Positions 8,849 through 16,741 of a stretch of 31,474 nucleotides of DNA are shown one piece after another. The position numbers were made by a program, and so were the translations under genes. Each line of letters begins with the position of its first letter. The first letter of the stretch is position 1. A model generated the notes under the pieces. The model searched no databases. It was not told the DNA's origin and worked only from the letters and a program-made list of their open reading frames with translations. Source of the DNA: JBFHDX01 sp041584475 (lineage in GTDB: Bacteria; Pseudomonadota; Alphaproteobacteria; UBA8366; JADFVY01); the NCBI GenBank assembly GCA_041584475.1, contig JBFHDX010000035.1:1-31474 (forward strand). The letters run 5' to 3'.

Positions 8849-9425
8849 GCGCGACTCCGCCCTCGACGGGCACCTGCAGCCGGGCCGCTACGGCGAGGCC
8901 GCCGACGGCCCGGGCGTCGTGTTCGCCGAGATCCGCGATATCGGACCGTGGCAGGTCGCCGCCTGGCCGCAAACGCTCGCCGCGGTCGCCGTACGGCTCG
9001 CCGCGCTGACCGGGGCCGAGACGGTGCCCGGCCCGCTGCAGGCGGTCGCCGGGCCGAACGGCACCGTGGCCCGGATCCGGCCGCTCGTCTTCTGGCTGAC
9101 GCATGCCGGCGAGGCGGCGGTGACGCAGGCGATGGACATCGATGCGGAGACCGGTAGCGCGCTCGACCTGTCGCACAGCCGCACCGTGATCCGCATCGAG
9201 GGGCCCCGCGCCCGCGACCTGCTCAATCGCGGCCTGCCGCTGGATCTCTCGCCGGATGCGTTCCCGGCCGGTGCCTTCGCGGCCACGGCCCTGCATCAGG
9301 TCGGCGTACATCTGCACAATCGGGGCTCGGGGTACGACCTCTTCGTGCCGCGCGGCTTCGCCCTGTCGATCTGGGAATTGCTGCGCGAGACGGCGGCGCA
9401 GTTCGGCTACGAGGTGCGGGCATAG
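8841..9425 (+). CDS. soxG: Sarcosine oxidase gamma subunit
   Basis: This is the gamma subunit of heterotetrameric sarcosine oxidase, structurally related to the GcvT/YgfZ folate-binding fold and needed for the complex. The 194-aa product shows the family pattern: LSHSRTVIRIEGPRARDLLNRGLPLDL in the middle, then a HQVGVHLHNRGSGYDLFVPRGFALSIWELL C-terminus, here described in parts. The ATG overlaps the end of soxA by 8 nt. It is the last gene of the operon. The next gene is on the opposite strand 24 bp away. None of the folate genes often found beside sox operons (glyA, folD, purU) follows. Confidence 0.92.
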   Translation: MAERDSALDGHLQPGRYGEAADGPGVVFAEIRDIGPWQVAAWPQTLAAVAVRLAALTGAETVPGPLQAVAGPNGTVARIRPLVFWLTHAGEAAVTQAMDIDAETGSALDLSHSRTVIRIEGPRARDLLNRGLPLDLSPDAFPAGAFAATALHQVGVHLHNRGSGYDLFVPRGFALSIWELLRETAAQFGYEVRA

Positions 9426-9449
9426 GCCGCCGGCGGAACTGCCGCGACC

Positions 9450-9848
9450 CTAGTGCCGCCGGAGCTTCTTGCGCACGCGCTCGTCGAAGCGGGCGACGTT
9501 GACGACGACGCGGACGTGTGTCCCCTCGCCGATCAGGTCGGTCTCGTCGTGCGCCTCGACCCTGAAGGTCACCCTGTTGCCGTCGATTTCGACGACCTCG
9601 GCGGTCGCCCGTGCCCGCATGCCGACGGGCGTGGCCGCGACATGGGTCACCTCGAGCCGGGTTCCGAGGCTCTGGTAGCCGGGCGCGAGCAGATCCTCCA
9701 CCGCGTCGAGCGCCGCCGCCTCCATCAGGTTGATCATGACCGGCGTGGCCAGTACGTGGACCCGGCCGCTGCCGATGCGCGGCGCCGTGTGCTCCTCGCC
9801 GACGACGATCTCCGCCGTCCCCTTCAGACCCGTCTTCAAGCCCGTCAC
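9450..9848 (-). CDS. FlK-like acyl-CoA thioesterase
   Basis: This hot-dog-fold thioesterase resembles FlK, the fluoroacetyl-CoA thioesterase. In the 132-aa product T35 (ATP), E43 (MEAAA) and H69 (THVAATPVG) have the same spacing (8 and 26 residues) as the FlK catalytic T42, E50 and H76. Most members of this family have unknown substrates, so a role in fluoroacetate resistance should not be assumed. The frame is open upstream to 10154. I chose the GTG at 9848, which has a GAGGA ribosome site and gives the normal family length. It is convergent with soxG and divergent from the GYD gene. Confidence 0.85.
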   Translation of the reverse strand: MTGLKTGLKGTAEIVVGEEHTAPRIGSGRVHVLATPVMINLMEAAALDAVEDLLAPGYQSLGTRLEVTHVAATPVGMRARATAEVVEIDGNRVTFRVEAHDETDLIGEGTHVRVVVNVARFDERVRKKLRRH

Positions 9849-10144
9849 GTCGTCCTCGCTCGTCTGTGGTTCCAGGCGCAGGCATCGCGGCGTACGACGA
9901 ACGTGATTCGGAGCCGCCCCGATCTGCTGGTATCGTGCGCTATCGATGACCGCCGGGCAACAGTCCGCCGGTGCTGGGGTCGGGGCCGCCAGGGGCGTCC
10001 GCGCGGCTCGTCGGGCCCAGGGCGAACCCCGGTCCTCTCTTGCGTCAAGGCCGGAACATCCCGACATCCGTCGGACGGTCGCGGCATCGTGCTTCACGCG
10101 GCCAGGCTGCCCGCAGGTCCGGTCATCGATCGAGGAGATGAGCC
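9849..10144. other. Divergent intergenic region, thioesterase / GYD
   Basis: This 296-bp stretch separates the divergent thioesterase (-) and GYD-domain (+) genes. The thioesterase frame remains open through it, but a GTG with a good ribosome site at its edge and the low-complexity, Arg/Pro-rich translation argue that it is not coding. A GAGGAGATGAG ribosome site for the GYD gene lies at its right end (about 10132-10142). I see no clear -35/-10 pair or operator. Confidence 0.4.
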
Positions 10145-10438
10145 ATGACCACATACATCATGCTTGCCAACTGGACGGACCAGGGCGCGAAGGCCGTCCG
10201 CGATTCGCCGCGCCGGCTCGATACGGCGAAGAAGGCGCTCGAGGAGATGGGCGGCGCCTTCAAATCGTTCTTCATGACCATGGGCGACTACGACATGGTC
10301 GCCGTGTACGAGGCGCCCGACGACGCGGTCGCGGCGCGGTTCACGCTGCAGCTCGGCATGCTCGGCAACGTCCGCACGCGCACGCTGAAGGCGTTTCCCG
10401 AGGCGGCTTATCGCGAGATCATCGCCTCGCTGGGCTAG
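10145..10438 (+). CDS. GYD domain-containing protein
   Basis: The 97-aa product belongs to the GYD-domain family, small ferredoxin-like-fold proteins of unknown biochemical role named for a Gly-Tyr-Asp motif. Here the motif reads MGDYDMVAVYEAPDD (about residues 47-61). The N-terminus MTTYIMLANWTDQG and the C-terminal TLKAFPEAAYREI are also family-typical. A strong GAGGAG site lies just before the ATG. The gene stands alone, convergent with the aldo/keto reductase, whose stop lies 15 bp away. No partner suggests a function. Confidence 0.88.
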   Translation: MTTYIMLANWTDQGAKAVRDSPRRLDTAKKALEEMGGAFKSFFMTMGDYDMVAVYEAPDDAVAARFTLQLGMLGNVRTRTLKAFPEAAYREIIASLG

Positions 10439-10452
10439 GGGCGGCGCCGCGA

Positions 10453-11406
10453 TCAGAGGCTCTCGACGTAGCGGATCATGCGATCCCGCATCGCCGGATC
10501 GGGCAGGCGGCCGTACAGCGCGCCCATGTTCTCCGCCATGTGGTCGGCGCGCGACGTCGCCGGGATGGCGCAGGTGACGGCCGGGTGCGAGACGACGAAT
10601 TTGAGGAAGAACTGCGCCCAGTTGGCGGCGTCGAACTCGGCCGCCCACGCGGGCAGTGGCTGACGCTCGAACAGGTCGAACAGGCGGCCGCGCCGGAACG
10701 GGCGGTTGGCGATGACGGCGAGGCCCCGCTCTGCGGCCAGCGGCAGCAGCCGGCGCTCCGCCTCGCGGTCGAGGATGTTGTACGTCAGCTGCACGAATTC
10801 GATCGGCTGGTCGCGCATGACGACGGCCAGTTCGCCGTGCCGGCGGCCGTGCGACGTCGTCACGCCGAGATAGCGCACCCGGCCCTCCGCCTTCCAGGCG
10901 GTCAGCGTCTTCAGGTGCGCCTTCCAGTCGACGAGGTTGTGCACCTGCATAAGGTCGAAGCGCTCGACACCCCAGAGCTCCCGCGAGCGCTGCACCTGGC
11001 GGATGCCGGCCCCCTCCCCGGGCGTCCAGACCTTGGTCGCCGAGAACAGGGTGCCGGTCTTCTCGATGCGCGCCAGCGCGTGGCCGATGACCTCCTCCGA
11101 GGAGCCGTACATCGGCGACGAATCGATCAGGCCGCCGCCGCGGTCGAAGAACTCCTGCAGCACGGCGACGCGCTTGTCGCGCTCCGGCATCGAACGCCCG
11201 ACATCGAACGTGATCCACGACCCCATGCCGATCACCGGCAGCCACTCGCCCGTCGCCGGGATCGGCCGGCTGATGACGGGACCGGGGGCGGGAACCGCGG
11301 CCGCCGGCCGCGGCGGCGTCGAGGCGGCGAGCGCGACCGCGCCGGCGGATGCGGCGAGGAAGGCGCGACGGCTGAGATCGCGACGGGCTCCGACCATACC
11401 CTTCAT
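10453..11406 (-). CDS. Tat-exported aldo/keto reductase
   Basis: This is an NAD(P)H-dependent aldo/keto reductase fold protein predicted to be exported by the twin-arginine pathway. The 317-aa product starts with a Tat signal (RRDLSRRAFLAASAG, twin Arg at 13-14, then an Ala-rich h-region ending near residue 37). The catalytic tetrad is D95, Y100 (in IDSSPMYGSSEE), K125 (SATKVW) and H156 (MQVHNL). The ATG at 11406 is chosen because it precedes the Tat motif; the ATG at 11397 is possible, and further upstream the frame overlaps the LysE gene. Ribosome sites are weak. The substrate is unknown. Exported members of this family are known but uncommon compared with cytosolic ones. Confidence 0.88.
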   Translation of the reverse strand: MKGMVGARRDLSRRAFLAASAGAVALAASTPPRPAAAVPAPGPVISRPIPATGEWLPVIGMGSWITFDVGRSMPERDKRVAVLQEFFDRGGGLIDSSPMYGSSEEVIGHALARIEKTGTLFSATKVWTPGEGAGIRQVQRSRELWGVERFDLMQVHNLVDWKAHLKTLTAWKAEGRVRYLGVTTSHGRRHGELAVVMRDQPIEFVQLTYNILDREAERRLLPLAAERGLAVIANRPFRRGRLFDLFERQPLPAWAAEFDAANWAQFFLKFVVSHPAVTCAIPATSRADHMAENMGALYGRLPDPAMRDRMIRYVESL

Positions 11407-11465
11407 ATGGTGCGCTCGCGGCCAGCCCGACACCCCCTCGAGCACCGGACGGTCGGCCAACGCGG

Positions 11466-12092
11466 TCACGACGCGCGGCGCACTGCGGCCATCATCAGGC
11501 CGGCGCCGATCATCAGCCCGCCGCCGACACGGTTGAGCGCGCGCTGCAGGCGCGGCTCGCGCAGCCGCGCCCGAACGCTCCCGGCCAGGACGGCGTAGGC
11601 GAAGGCGTTGACGACGGCGAGAGCAAGGAACGTCGCGCCGAGGATGACGAGCTGCGGCGCCGCAGGGGCCGCCGGCGAGACGAATTGCGGCAGGAAGGCG
11701 ATGAAGAAGGCGATGCCCTTCGGATTGAGGGCGGTGACGGCAAAGGCGTGGCCGGCGACCGACCAGCCGCCGCCGGACGCCCCCGGCTCGTCGACCGGCC
11801 CGCGCGCCGGTTCGGTACGCCACATGCGCAGTCCGAGATAGACGAGATAAAGGGCACCCGCCCATTTCAGAACGGCGAACGCCGTCGCCGAGGTCGCAAG
11901 GATGGCACCGAGGCCCATCAATGACAGCGCCATGGCAACGAAGTTGCCGAGCGTCAGGCCGGGCACCGTCCACCAGGCGGAACGCCGGCCACCGGCAAGC
12001 GCATAGCCGACGACGAGAAGTACGGTCGGCCCCGGAATCGTCAGCAGAATTGTCGTCGCCACGACGTAGGCGATCCAGACCTCCAGGTTCAT
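11466..12092 (-). CDS. LysE/RhtB-type amino-acid exporter
   Basis: This is an inner-membrane exporter of the LysE/RhtB family, which moves amino acids or related metabolites out of the cell. The 208-aa product has about six hydrophobic segments, the family TIPGPTVLLVVGYALAGGRR signature at residues 18-37, the KWAGALYLVYLGLRMWR stretch and ALNPKGIAFFIAFLPQF. The ATG at 12092 has a near-ideal AGGAGG site, while the frame extends further upstream without family similarity. The stop lies 59 bp from the aldo/keto reductase start on the same strand. The substrate cannot be predicted. Confidence 0.92.
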   Translation of the reverse strand: MNLEVWIAYVVATTILLTIPGPTVLLVVGYALAGGRRSAWWTVPGLTLGNFVAMALSLMGLGAILATSATAFAVLKWAGALYLVYLGLRMWRTEPARGPVDEPGASGGGWSVAGHAFAVTALNPKGIAFFIAFLPQFVSPAAPAAPQLVILGATFLALAVVNAFAYAVLAGSVRARLREPRLQRALNRVGGGLMIGAGLMMAAVRRAS

Positions 12093-12186
12093 GACGGTAT
12101 CCTCCTGTCCTGCCGCGCGGGACGTGCCGGGGCCGCGGCGACGCGGCCGTGTTTGGGCGGCCACTCCGATTTGACCCGGCCTGCCG

Positions 12187-12192
12187 TATAAT
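12187..12192 (+). promoter_or_regulatory. Candidate -10 element for DUF1761 gene
   Basis: A perfect TATAAT lies 29 bp before the ATG of the DUF1761 gene, the right place for a -10 box with a short leader. A TTGACC sits only 10 bp upstream (12171-12176), too close to be its -35 partner, and no other good -35 is seen at 16-18 bp. This is a possible extended or activator-dependent promoter. Confidence 0.45.
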
Positions 12193-12221
12193 ACGCGGAA
12201 CGCAGCGCGGGAGGAGAGGGC

Positions 12222-12620
12222 ATGAACTTCGCGGGACTCAGTTATCTTGCAGTGCTTGTCGCGGCCGTCGCCGGCTTCGTTTTCGGCGCGCTGTGGTACA
12301 CGATACTCGGAAGGGCATGGATGGCGGCCATCGGCATGAAGCGGGAGCCGAAGCCGACCCCGGCCCCGTTCGTGATCGCCGCTGTATGCCAGCTCGTCAT
12401 GGCGTGGATGCTGGCCGGTGTCATCGGCCATCTCGGCGAGGTGACGCTGACGCGCTCGCTGCTCTCCGCCGCCTTCCTCTGGGCCGGCTTCGTGCTGACC
12501 ACGATGCTCGTGAACCACCGCTTCCAGGGTGCGACCTGGTCGCTGACGCTCATCGACGGCGGCCACTGGCTCGGCGTGCTGCTGGTCATGGGGCTGGTGA
12601 TCGGGCTGATCGGGACCTAG
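12222..12620 (+). CDS. DUF1761 family membrane protein
   Basis: The 132-aa product has four hydrophobic helices and matches the pattern of DUF1761 proteins: an N-terminal YLAVLVAAVAGFVFGALWYTILGRAWM helix, then a loop with GMKREPKPTPAP, two central helices and a C-terminal NHRFQGATWSLTLIDGGHWLG segment. The family's function is unknown. A GGAGGAG-like ribosome site (GGGAGGAGAGGG) precedes the ATG. The gene is divergent from the LysE exporter and stands alone. Confidence 0.88.
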   Translation: MNFAGLSYLAVLVAAVAGFVFGALWYTILGRAWMAAIGMKREPKPTPAPFVIAAVCQLVMAWMLAGVIGHLGEVTLTRSLLSAAFLWAGFVLTTMLVNHRFQGATWSLTLIDGGHWLGVLLVMGLVIGLIGT

Positions 12621-12626
12621 CGGTAA

Positions 12627-12655
12627 GCCGCGTCGCCGGCCTCCGACAACGCGGC
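12627..12655 (+). terminator. Possible terminator hairpin after DUF1761 gene
   Basis: A perfect 7-bp inverted repeat (12627-12633 / 12649-12655) with a 15-nt loop starts 7 bp after the DUF1761 stop. There is no T-run, so intrinsic termination would be weak. Position is the main support. Confidence 0.35.
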
Positions 12656-12722
12656 ATATCGACGCAGCGTTTAATTAACTAGCTGAAATACATATAAAAT
12701 TCCGGAAGCAGTTGCCTAAAGT

Positions 12723-12736
12723 ATGATTCATATCAA
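12723..12736. promoter_or_regulatory. FNR/FixK-type box (9 of 10 matches)
   Basis: The site reads ATGAT-TCAT-ATCAA against the consensus TTGAT-N4-ATCAA, with one mismatch in the ten defined bases. It sits in the AT-rich patch upstream of the 9-haem cytochrome gene, 430 bp before its start. CRP/FNR-family regulators (FNR, Anr, FixK, Dnr) bind such sites under low oxygen. The next gene downstream encodes a respiratory-type cytochrome, which fits. The distance and lack of a clear -10 box at class II spacing lower confidence. Confidence 0.5.
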
Positions 12737-13165
12737 TGACCGCGAGTCCGGTGCCCCGCATCGTCGATGCCGTTAACACGTGAACGGGGATGCCGACTGG
12801 GGGGCTGGGGCCATGCGCTCTCCGACGTTTACCGGACCCGATGCGTCGACTCGACGCGGCCGAACCACCCGCGACCGCATCGAGGGAGACGTTGCGTCAA
12901 GGACCCCCTCCTCTCATCCCGCGGCACCGGCTTCGCAACGATCATACAAGGCGTGGACGCGCGGCTGTCCGCCCGTCGAAGATGGCGGGTGCGGCGATCG
13001 TGAAGTGATCATGACGCCGGTCGCGTAGACGCGCCGGAACCCGGCCACGGGGTGCCGCTGCTCCTCTTGCAGCGTCCGGCATCCGGATCAAAGGCGGAAA
13101 GTGACGGTAGAGGGCACGCGCGCGTTTTGCGTGCCCGCAACGCTTGAACTGAATGGGGAACTGTC

Positions 13166-15877
13166 ATGATGCCGATCAAGAACCTACCGGGACGGACCTC
13201 GCGTTCGAGAAATACGTGGCAACGATGCATCGTCGCGGGCGCCGTCATCATCGCCATGGGCTGTTTCGGCTCCATCGCGGGCGCGAAGCAGGCCGACCCG
13301 GGTGCCGCCGCGTCGGACAACGGAAAAGCGCTCGGCGCCGTCAATGCGAATGTCGGCGCCGCCGCATCGAAAGCGCAGGGTCCGAAGGACAAGGGGCCGA
13401 AGAAGCAGGGCCCGTTCGCGCGCCTCTCGGGCAGCGTCACCAACAGCCTGACGGGCGAAGGCATTGCCGGTGCCACCGTGACCTTCGCGGCCACGGCGGT
13501 GACCTACAGCACCGTCACCGATGCCGGCGGCGCCTATTTCGAGAAGCTTCCGATCGCCACCTACGACGTCACGTTCGCGGCGCCCGACTACCAGTCGCAG
13601 ACCTCGCCGGTCAGTCTGGTCAAGGGAGCCCCGACGACGCTCGACGCCGCGCTCGTACCGGACGCGCCGGTGATCGTGAACGCGAGCATCGCCGGCGACG
13701 CGTCTCCGGACGCGATGTTGAGCGCGAGCGGCAGCTGGAAGATCATGGACGGCTCGACCTTCCTCGGCGTCGCCTGGACGCAGAGCGAGGGCGCGGCGGC
13801 GACGATCGATCAGCCGGCCACGGCGAGCACCGACGTTACGCTGCCGCCGGTCGGCGACTTCAAGGCCGAGCTCTTCCACCTGCTCAAGGAACCGCCGGTC
13901 GGCGCCGACGAGCTTCCGCCGAACGTGGAGGTGCCGCCTGGCGAATTCGTCGGCGGCCTGCAGGACCGCTTCCAGGTCGTCGGGATCAACCATTTCGCGC
14001 TCGAGCGGGCCGGACACGTCGCCCTGCACTTCGCGGTGACGACGACATCCGGAACCTACGGGGTGGACGTCGACGTGCACACCGCGCTCGACTGGCGCGT
14101 CAATCCGGGACTGCGCAACGTCCCCGTCGACATCCCGGTCCTGCTGTACGGCAAGGATCAGGCCAATTGGCTCTGGATGCTGGCGGACGCCCCCGCGGGA
14201 TCTCTGGCAACGCTGAGCGACGCGATGACGCAGACGCCCGAATTCACGCCCGATGTTCCCGGCGTGTACACGGTCACGGAAGATATCTCGGGTGAGGTGC
14301 TGACCATTCACGCCGGCACCTGGCGCGGGGTGATCGTAGGGCAGGACGCCGACGGTCTGCCGGTGTCGGATCCTGCGTGCACCGGCTGTCACAACGGCGG
14401 TTTCGCGCCCGACACCTTCAGCTCGTGGAAGAAGACCGGGCATGCCGAGCGCTTCACCACCCAGCTGAACGGCAGCTTCTACTCGCCCTCGTGCTTCGGC
14501 TGCCATACGGTCGGTTTCGACCTTGCCGCCAGCAATGCCGGCTTCGACGACGTCGGCGACTACGCCGGTTTCCTCGCGTCCGGTCTCTTGGGTGCGAACG
14601 ACCCGGTGGCGTGTCCAGCCGGCGACTGGGCGTGCATGCTCCTCGACTATCCGCAAAACGCCCAACGCGCCAACATCCAGTGCGAGAACTGCCACGGGCC
14701 GCAGGACGGGCCGCTCGGCAGCTTCAGCACGGCCCATGCCGGCGGCGTTTTCCTGGCGGATGAGCCGCGGCTCAGCCTCTCCTCCGATGTCTGTGCCACG
14801 TGCCATGGCGAGCCGCTTCGCCATGCCCGGTTCCAGCAATGGCAGCTCAGCCGCCATTCGAACTACGAGGTGGCGATCGACGAGAGCGGCAGCGGCAACT
14901 GCTCGCGGTGCCACACGGCGAACGGCTTCCTGACCTGGCTGCCGGCGCTGCTGGACGACGTTCCGGGCAACGAGCTGGACAACGTCGCGGTCAGCTGGAC
15001 GGCGGACGAAGCCCATCCGCAGACCTGCGCAACCTGCCACGACCCGCATGCCATCGGCACGACGAGCGGGAACGACAGCAACGCCAGGGTGCGGGTGAGC
15101 GGCGACACGCCGCTTCTGGTGGCCGGCTTCCAGGCCTTCGGCGTCGGCAAGGGGGCGATGTGCATGACCTGCCACAATACCAGGCGCGGTCTGCGCAACG
15201 ATGCCACCTGGCCGGCGACCACGGACCGCGACCGGGCACCGCATGGCGGCGTTCAGGCGGACCTGATCATGGGTCAGAACGCCTACTTCGTGGAGGTCGG
15301 CCGACGGGGCGCCCACTCGTTCGTCACCGATACCTGCGTGACCTGCCACATGAAGGCGACGCCGCCGCCGGACGTGCTTGCCTATAACCAGGGCGGCAGC
15401 AACCACACCTTCTTCGCCAGCAAGGCGGTCTGCATCGAATGCCACACCGGCGGCGAGCCCAACTCGGCCGGCGTCCAGGCGGCCATCGGCGGACCGTTGC
15501 ACCGGCTGGAAGGTCTCATCGTCGACTACTATAGGTCCCTGATCGACAGTCTGCTGACCGCAGGCAACATCCTCGATCTGGACGGTCGGGCGACGATCAC
15601 GGATCCGTCTCAGATACTGGCGATCAGTCTGAGCGAGACCCGCGGCCGGCAGGCACTGGTCTTCGAGCTCGGCACGGGGGACGTCGGTCCGGTCAGGCTG
15701 ACCACGATCGACATCACCGGCGGGCCGAGGGCGGGGACCACCCTGTTCGACCATGTCGGCGAGACGGTGTTGCAGGCGACCTGGAACTACCTGCTGGTGC
15801 ACACGGACCGGAGCGGTGGCGTGCACAACCCGGCGTACTCAAGCCTGGTTCTGGAGCGGGCCATCGCCCAGTTCTGA
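13166..15877 (+). CDS. Nine-haem periplasmic cytochrome c
   Basis: The 903-aa exported protein should carry nine covalent haems and act in periplasmic electron transfer. An N-terminal signal peptide (hydrophobic 21-39) likely ends near AGA-K. A carboxypeptidase-regulatory-like beta-sandwich follows (about 72-150: GSVTNSLTGEGIAGATVTF, then DAGGAYFEKLPIATYDVTF), then about 250 residues of beta-rich sequence. Nine CXXCH motifs lie between residues 405 and 760 (CTGCH, CFGCH, CENCH, CATCH, CSRCH, CATCH, CMTCH, CVTCH, CIECH). WKKTGHAERF and WQLSRHSNYE offer distal His ligands. The C-terminus has VHTDRSGGVHNPAYSSLVL, a pattern common in multihaem c-type enzymes. No membrane anchor is seen. The substrate is unknown. 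A GGGGAA site precedes the ATG at 13166; 13169 is also possible. Confidence 0.9.
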   Translation: MMPIKNLPGRTSRSRNTWQRCIVAGAVIIAMGCFGSIAGAKQADPGAAASDNGKALGAVNANVGAAASKAQGPKDKGPKKQGPFARLSGSVTNSLTGEGIAGATVTFAATAVTYSTVTDAGGAYFEKLPIATYDVTFAAPDYQSQTSPVSLVKGAPTTLDAALVPDAPVIVNASIAGDASPDAMLSASGSWKIMDGSTFLGVAWTQSEGAAATIDQPATASTDVTLPPVGDFKAELFHLLKEPPVGADELPPNVEVPPGEFVGGLQDRFQVVGINHFALERAGHVALHFAVTTTSGTYGVDVDVHTALDWRVNPGLRNVPVDIPVLLYGKDQANWLWMLADAPAGSLATLSDAMTQTPEFTPDVPGVYTVTEDISGEVLTIHAGTWRGVIVGQDADGLPVSDPACTGCHNGGFAPDTFSSWKKTGHAERFTTQLNGSFYSPSCFGCHTVGFDLAASNAGFDDVGDYAGFLASGLLGANDPVACPAGDWACMLLDYPQNAQRANIQCENCHGPQDGPLGSFSTAHAGGVFLADEPRLSLSSDVCATCHGEPLRHARFQQWQLSRHSNYEVAIDESGSGNCSRCHTANGFLTWLPALLDDVPGNELDNVAVSWTADEAHPQTCATCHDPHAIGTTSGNDSNARVRVSGDTPLLVAGFQAFGVGKGAMCMTCHNTRRGLRNDATWPATTDRDRAPHGGVQADLIMGQNAYFVEVGRRGAHSFVTDTCVTCHMKATPPPDVLAYNQGGSNHTFFASKAVCIECHTGGEPNSAGVQAAIGGPLHRLEGLIVDYYRSLIDSLLTAGNILDLDGRATITDPSQILAISLSETRGRQALVFELGTGDVGPVRLTTIDITGGPRAGTTLFDHVGETVLQATWNYLLVHTDRSGGVHNPAYSSLVLERAIAQF

Positions 15878-15999
15878 CGACCGGCAGCTGCGTCACCGCC
15901 CGCGGCGTCTCGGCCGCCGGCACGCACCGGGACGGCGAAAGCCCGGCCCCGGTGCCCCGGCGGCCGGCGGGCGGGGCGCAGGGAGTGGCCGAGACGGGA

Positions 16000-16029
16000 A
16001 CGGACGGCCCGCATTGCCGGGCCGTCCGT
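16000..16029. terminator. Strong bidirectional terminator hairpin
   Basis: A perfect 12-bp inverted repeat (16000-16011 / 16018-16029) encloses a 6-nt loop between the convergent 9-haem gene (+) and the DUF2799 lipoprotein gene (-). It lies 29 bp from the lipoprotein stop. There is no T-run on the + strand, but the long GC-rich stem and convergent position support a shared terminator. Confidence 0.7.
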
Positions 16030-16057
16030 GCCGTTGCGCAGCGGTTACGGTCGGTCG

Positions 16058-16687
16058 CTAGCTCGCATAGCGTCCGGCAACGCGGGCGCGGTACTCCTCG
16101 TATTCGTAGCGCGCCGCCGAGTAGTCCGCCTCGAGCTGCGGGATCGCCTCTTCGAGCTCGATCTTCTCCTGCGTGAGCTGCTTGAGCTCGATGCCGATCG
16201 CCACCCGGTCGGCGGCAAGCAGCCCCGGCGACACCAGCTGTGCCGACTTGTCGGCCATGATGAACTCGAGCTCCTGCGCCCGCTGGCGGCTGTAGTTCAG
16301 CCGCTTGCTGATGTTCTGCATGGCGGCGTGCCGCTGATAGAGTCCGAACCCGTCGGCGTGCGCCGAGAGAAACGCGCCCTCGAGCGCCGGCGGACAGACG
16401 CCGGAATAGCGATAGCCCTGGATCCCCACATTATAGCCGTTCTGCGGCCGGCAGTAATAGGCCAGGCCCTGATCGCGGCCGGCCATGTAGGCGTCGAAAT
16501 TGGCGGCGATGCCGTGCTCGGCGCAGGCCTTGCGGCGCGTCCCGAAATAGTTCGGGCCGTAGCCGCGCGCGCCGTCCTCGTAACCGATGGCCCGCCAGTC
16601 CGCGGTCTGGCACTCGGTCGCCTCCATGGCGCCCGAGGAGCAGCCGGCAAGGGCGAACAGGAAGATCGTCGCTGTCAGGCGTCGCAT
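16058..16687 (-). CDS. DUF2799 family lipoprotein
   Basis: The 209-aa product is a predicted lipoprotein of the DUF2799 family, function unknown. It has a short signal peptide and a lipobox LAGC with C16. The family-typical CQTADWRAIGYEDGARGY segment follows, then repeats of similar Gly/Tyr-rich units (AYMAGRDQGLAYYC, NVGIQGYRYSGVCPP). A helical, charged region of about 60 residues near the C-terminus is likely coiled coil. I chose the ATG at 16687, 7 nt after a GGAGG site, over the ATG at 16693, which abuts that site. The gene converges on the 9-haem cytochrome gene. Confidence 0.85.
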   Translation of the reverse strand: MRRLTATIFLFALAGCSSGAMEATECQTADWRAIGYEDGARGYGPNYFGTRRKACAEHGIAANFDAYMAGRDQGLAYYCRPQNGYNVGIQGYRYSGVCPPALEGAFLSAHADGFGLYQRHAAMQNISKRLNYSRQRAQELEFIMADKSAQLVSPGLLAADRVAIGIELKQLTQEKIELEEAIPQLEADYSAARYEYEEYRARVAGRYAS

Positions 16688-16725
16688 GGCCATCCCTCCA
16701 TCCGTTTGGCCCGCAGATATGCACG

Positions 16726-16731
16726 GTTATA
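16726..16731 (-). promoter_or_regulatory. Candidate -10 element for DUF2799 gene
   Basis: On the minus strand the bases read TATAAC, 39 bp before the lipoprotein start. The corresponding -35 position would fall within the 16742-16760 inverted repeat and matches the consensus poorly. This is a weak, position-based call. Confidence 0.35.
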
Positions 16732-16741
16732 GGTCGGCAGG

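Larger units (their letters stand above)
12621..13165. other. Long leader/intergenic region before 9-haem gene
   Basis: This 545-bp stretch has no credible gene; short open frames are Arg/Pro-rich and lack ribosome sites. It starts with a strikingly AT-rich patch (about 12669-12740) in otherwise GC-rich DNA. The patch contains TATAAA at 12693-12698 and an FNR-type box. An 8-bp hairpin (13112-13119 / 13129-13136, 9-nt loop) lies 30 nt before the 9-haem start, followed by GGGGAA as ribosome site. If transcription starts near the FNR box, the leader would be about 400 nt. I could not match it to a riboswitch class I know. Confidence 0.5.

Noticed and set aside
12171..12192. TTGACC and TATAAT as a complete sigma-70 promoter
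   Set aside because: The two elements are only 10 bp apart, against the 16-18 bp needed. Only the -10 element was kept.
12767..13028. Three overlapping short open frames in the leader of the 9-haem gene
   Set aside because: All give Arg/Pro-rich sequences without family resemblance or ribosome sites.
12900..13165. Cyclic-di-GMP (GEMM) riboswitch in the 9-haem leader
   Set aside because: Some purine-rich stretches looked suggestive, but the conserved GEMM core and tetraloop-receptor arrangement are not present.
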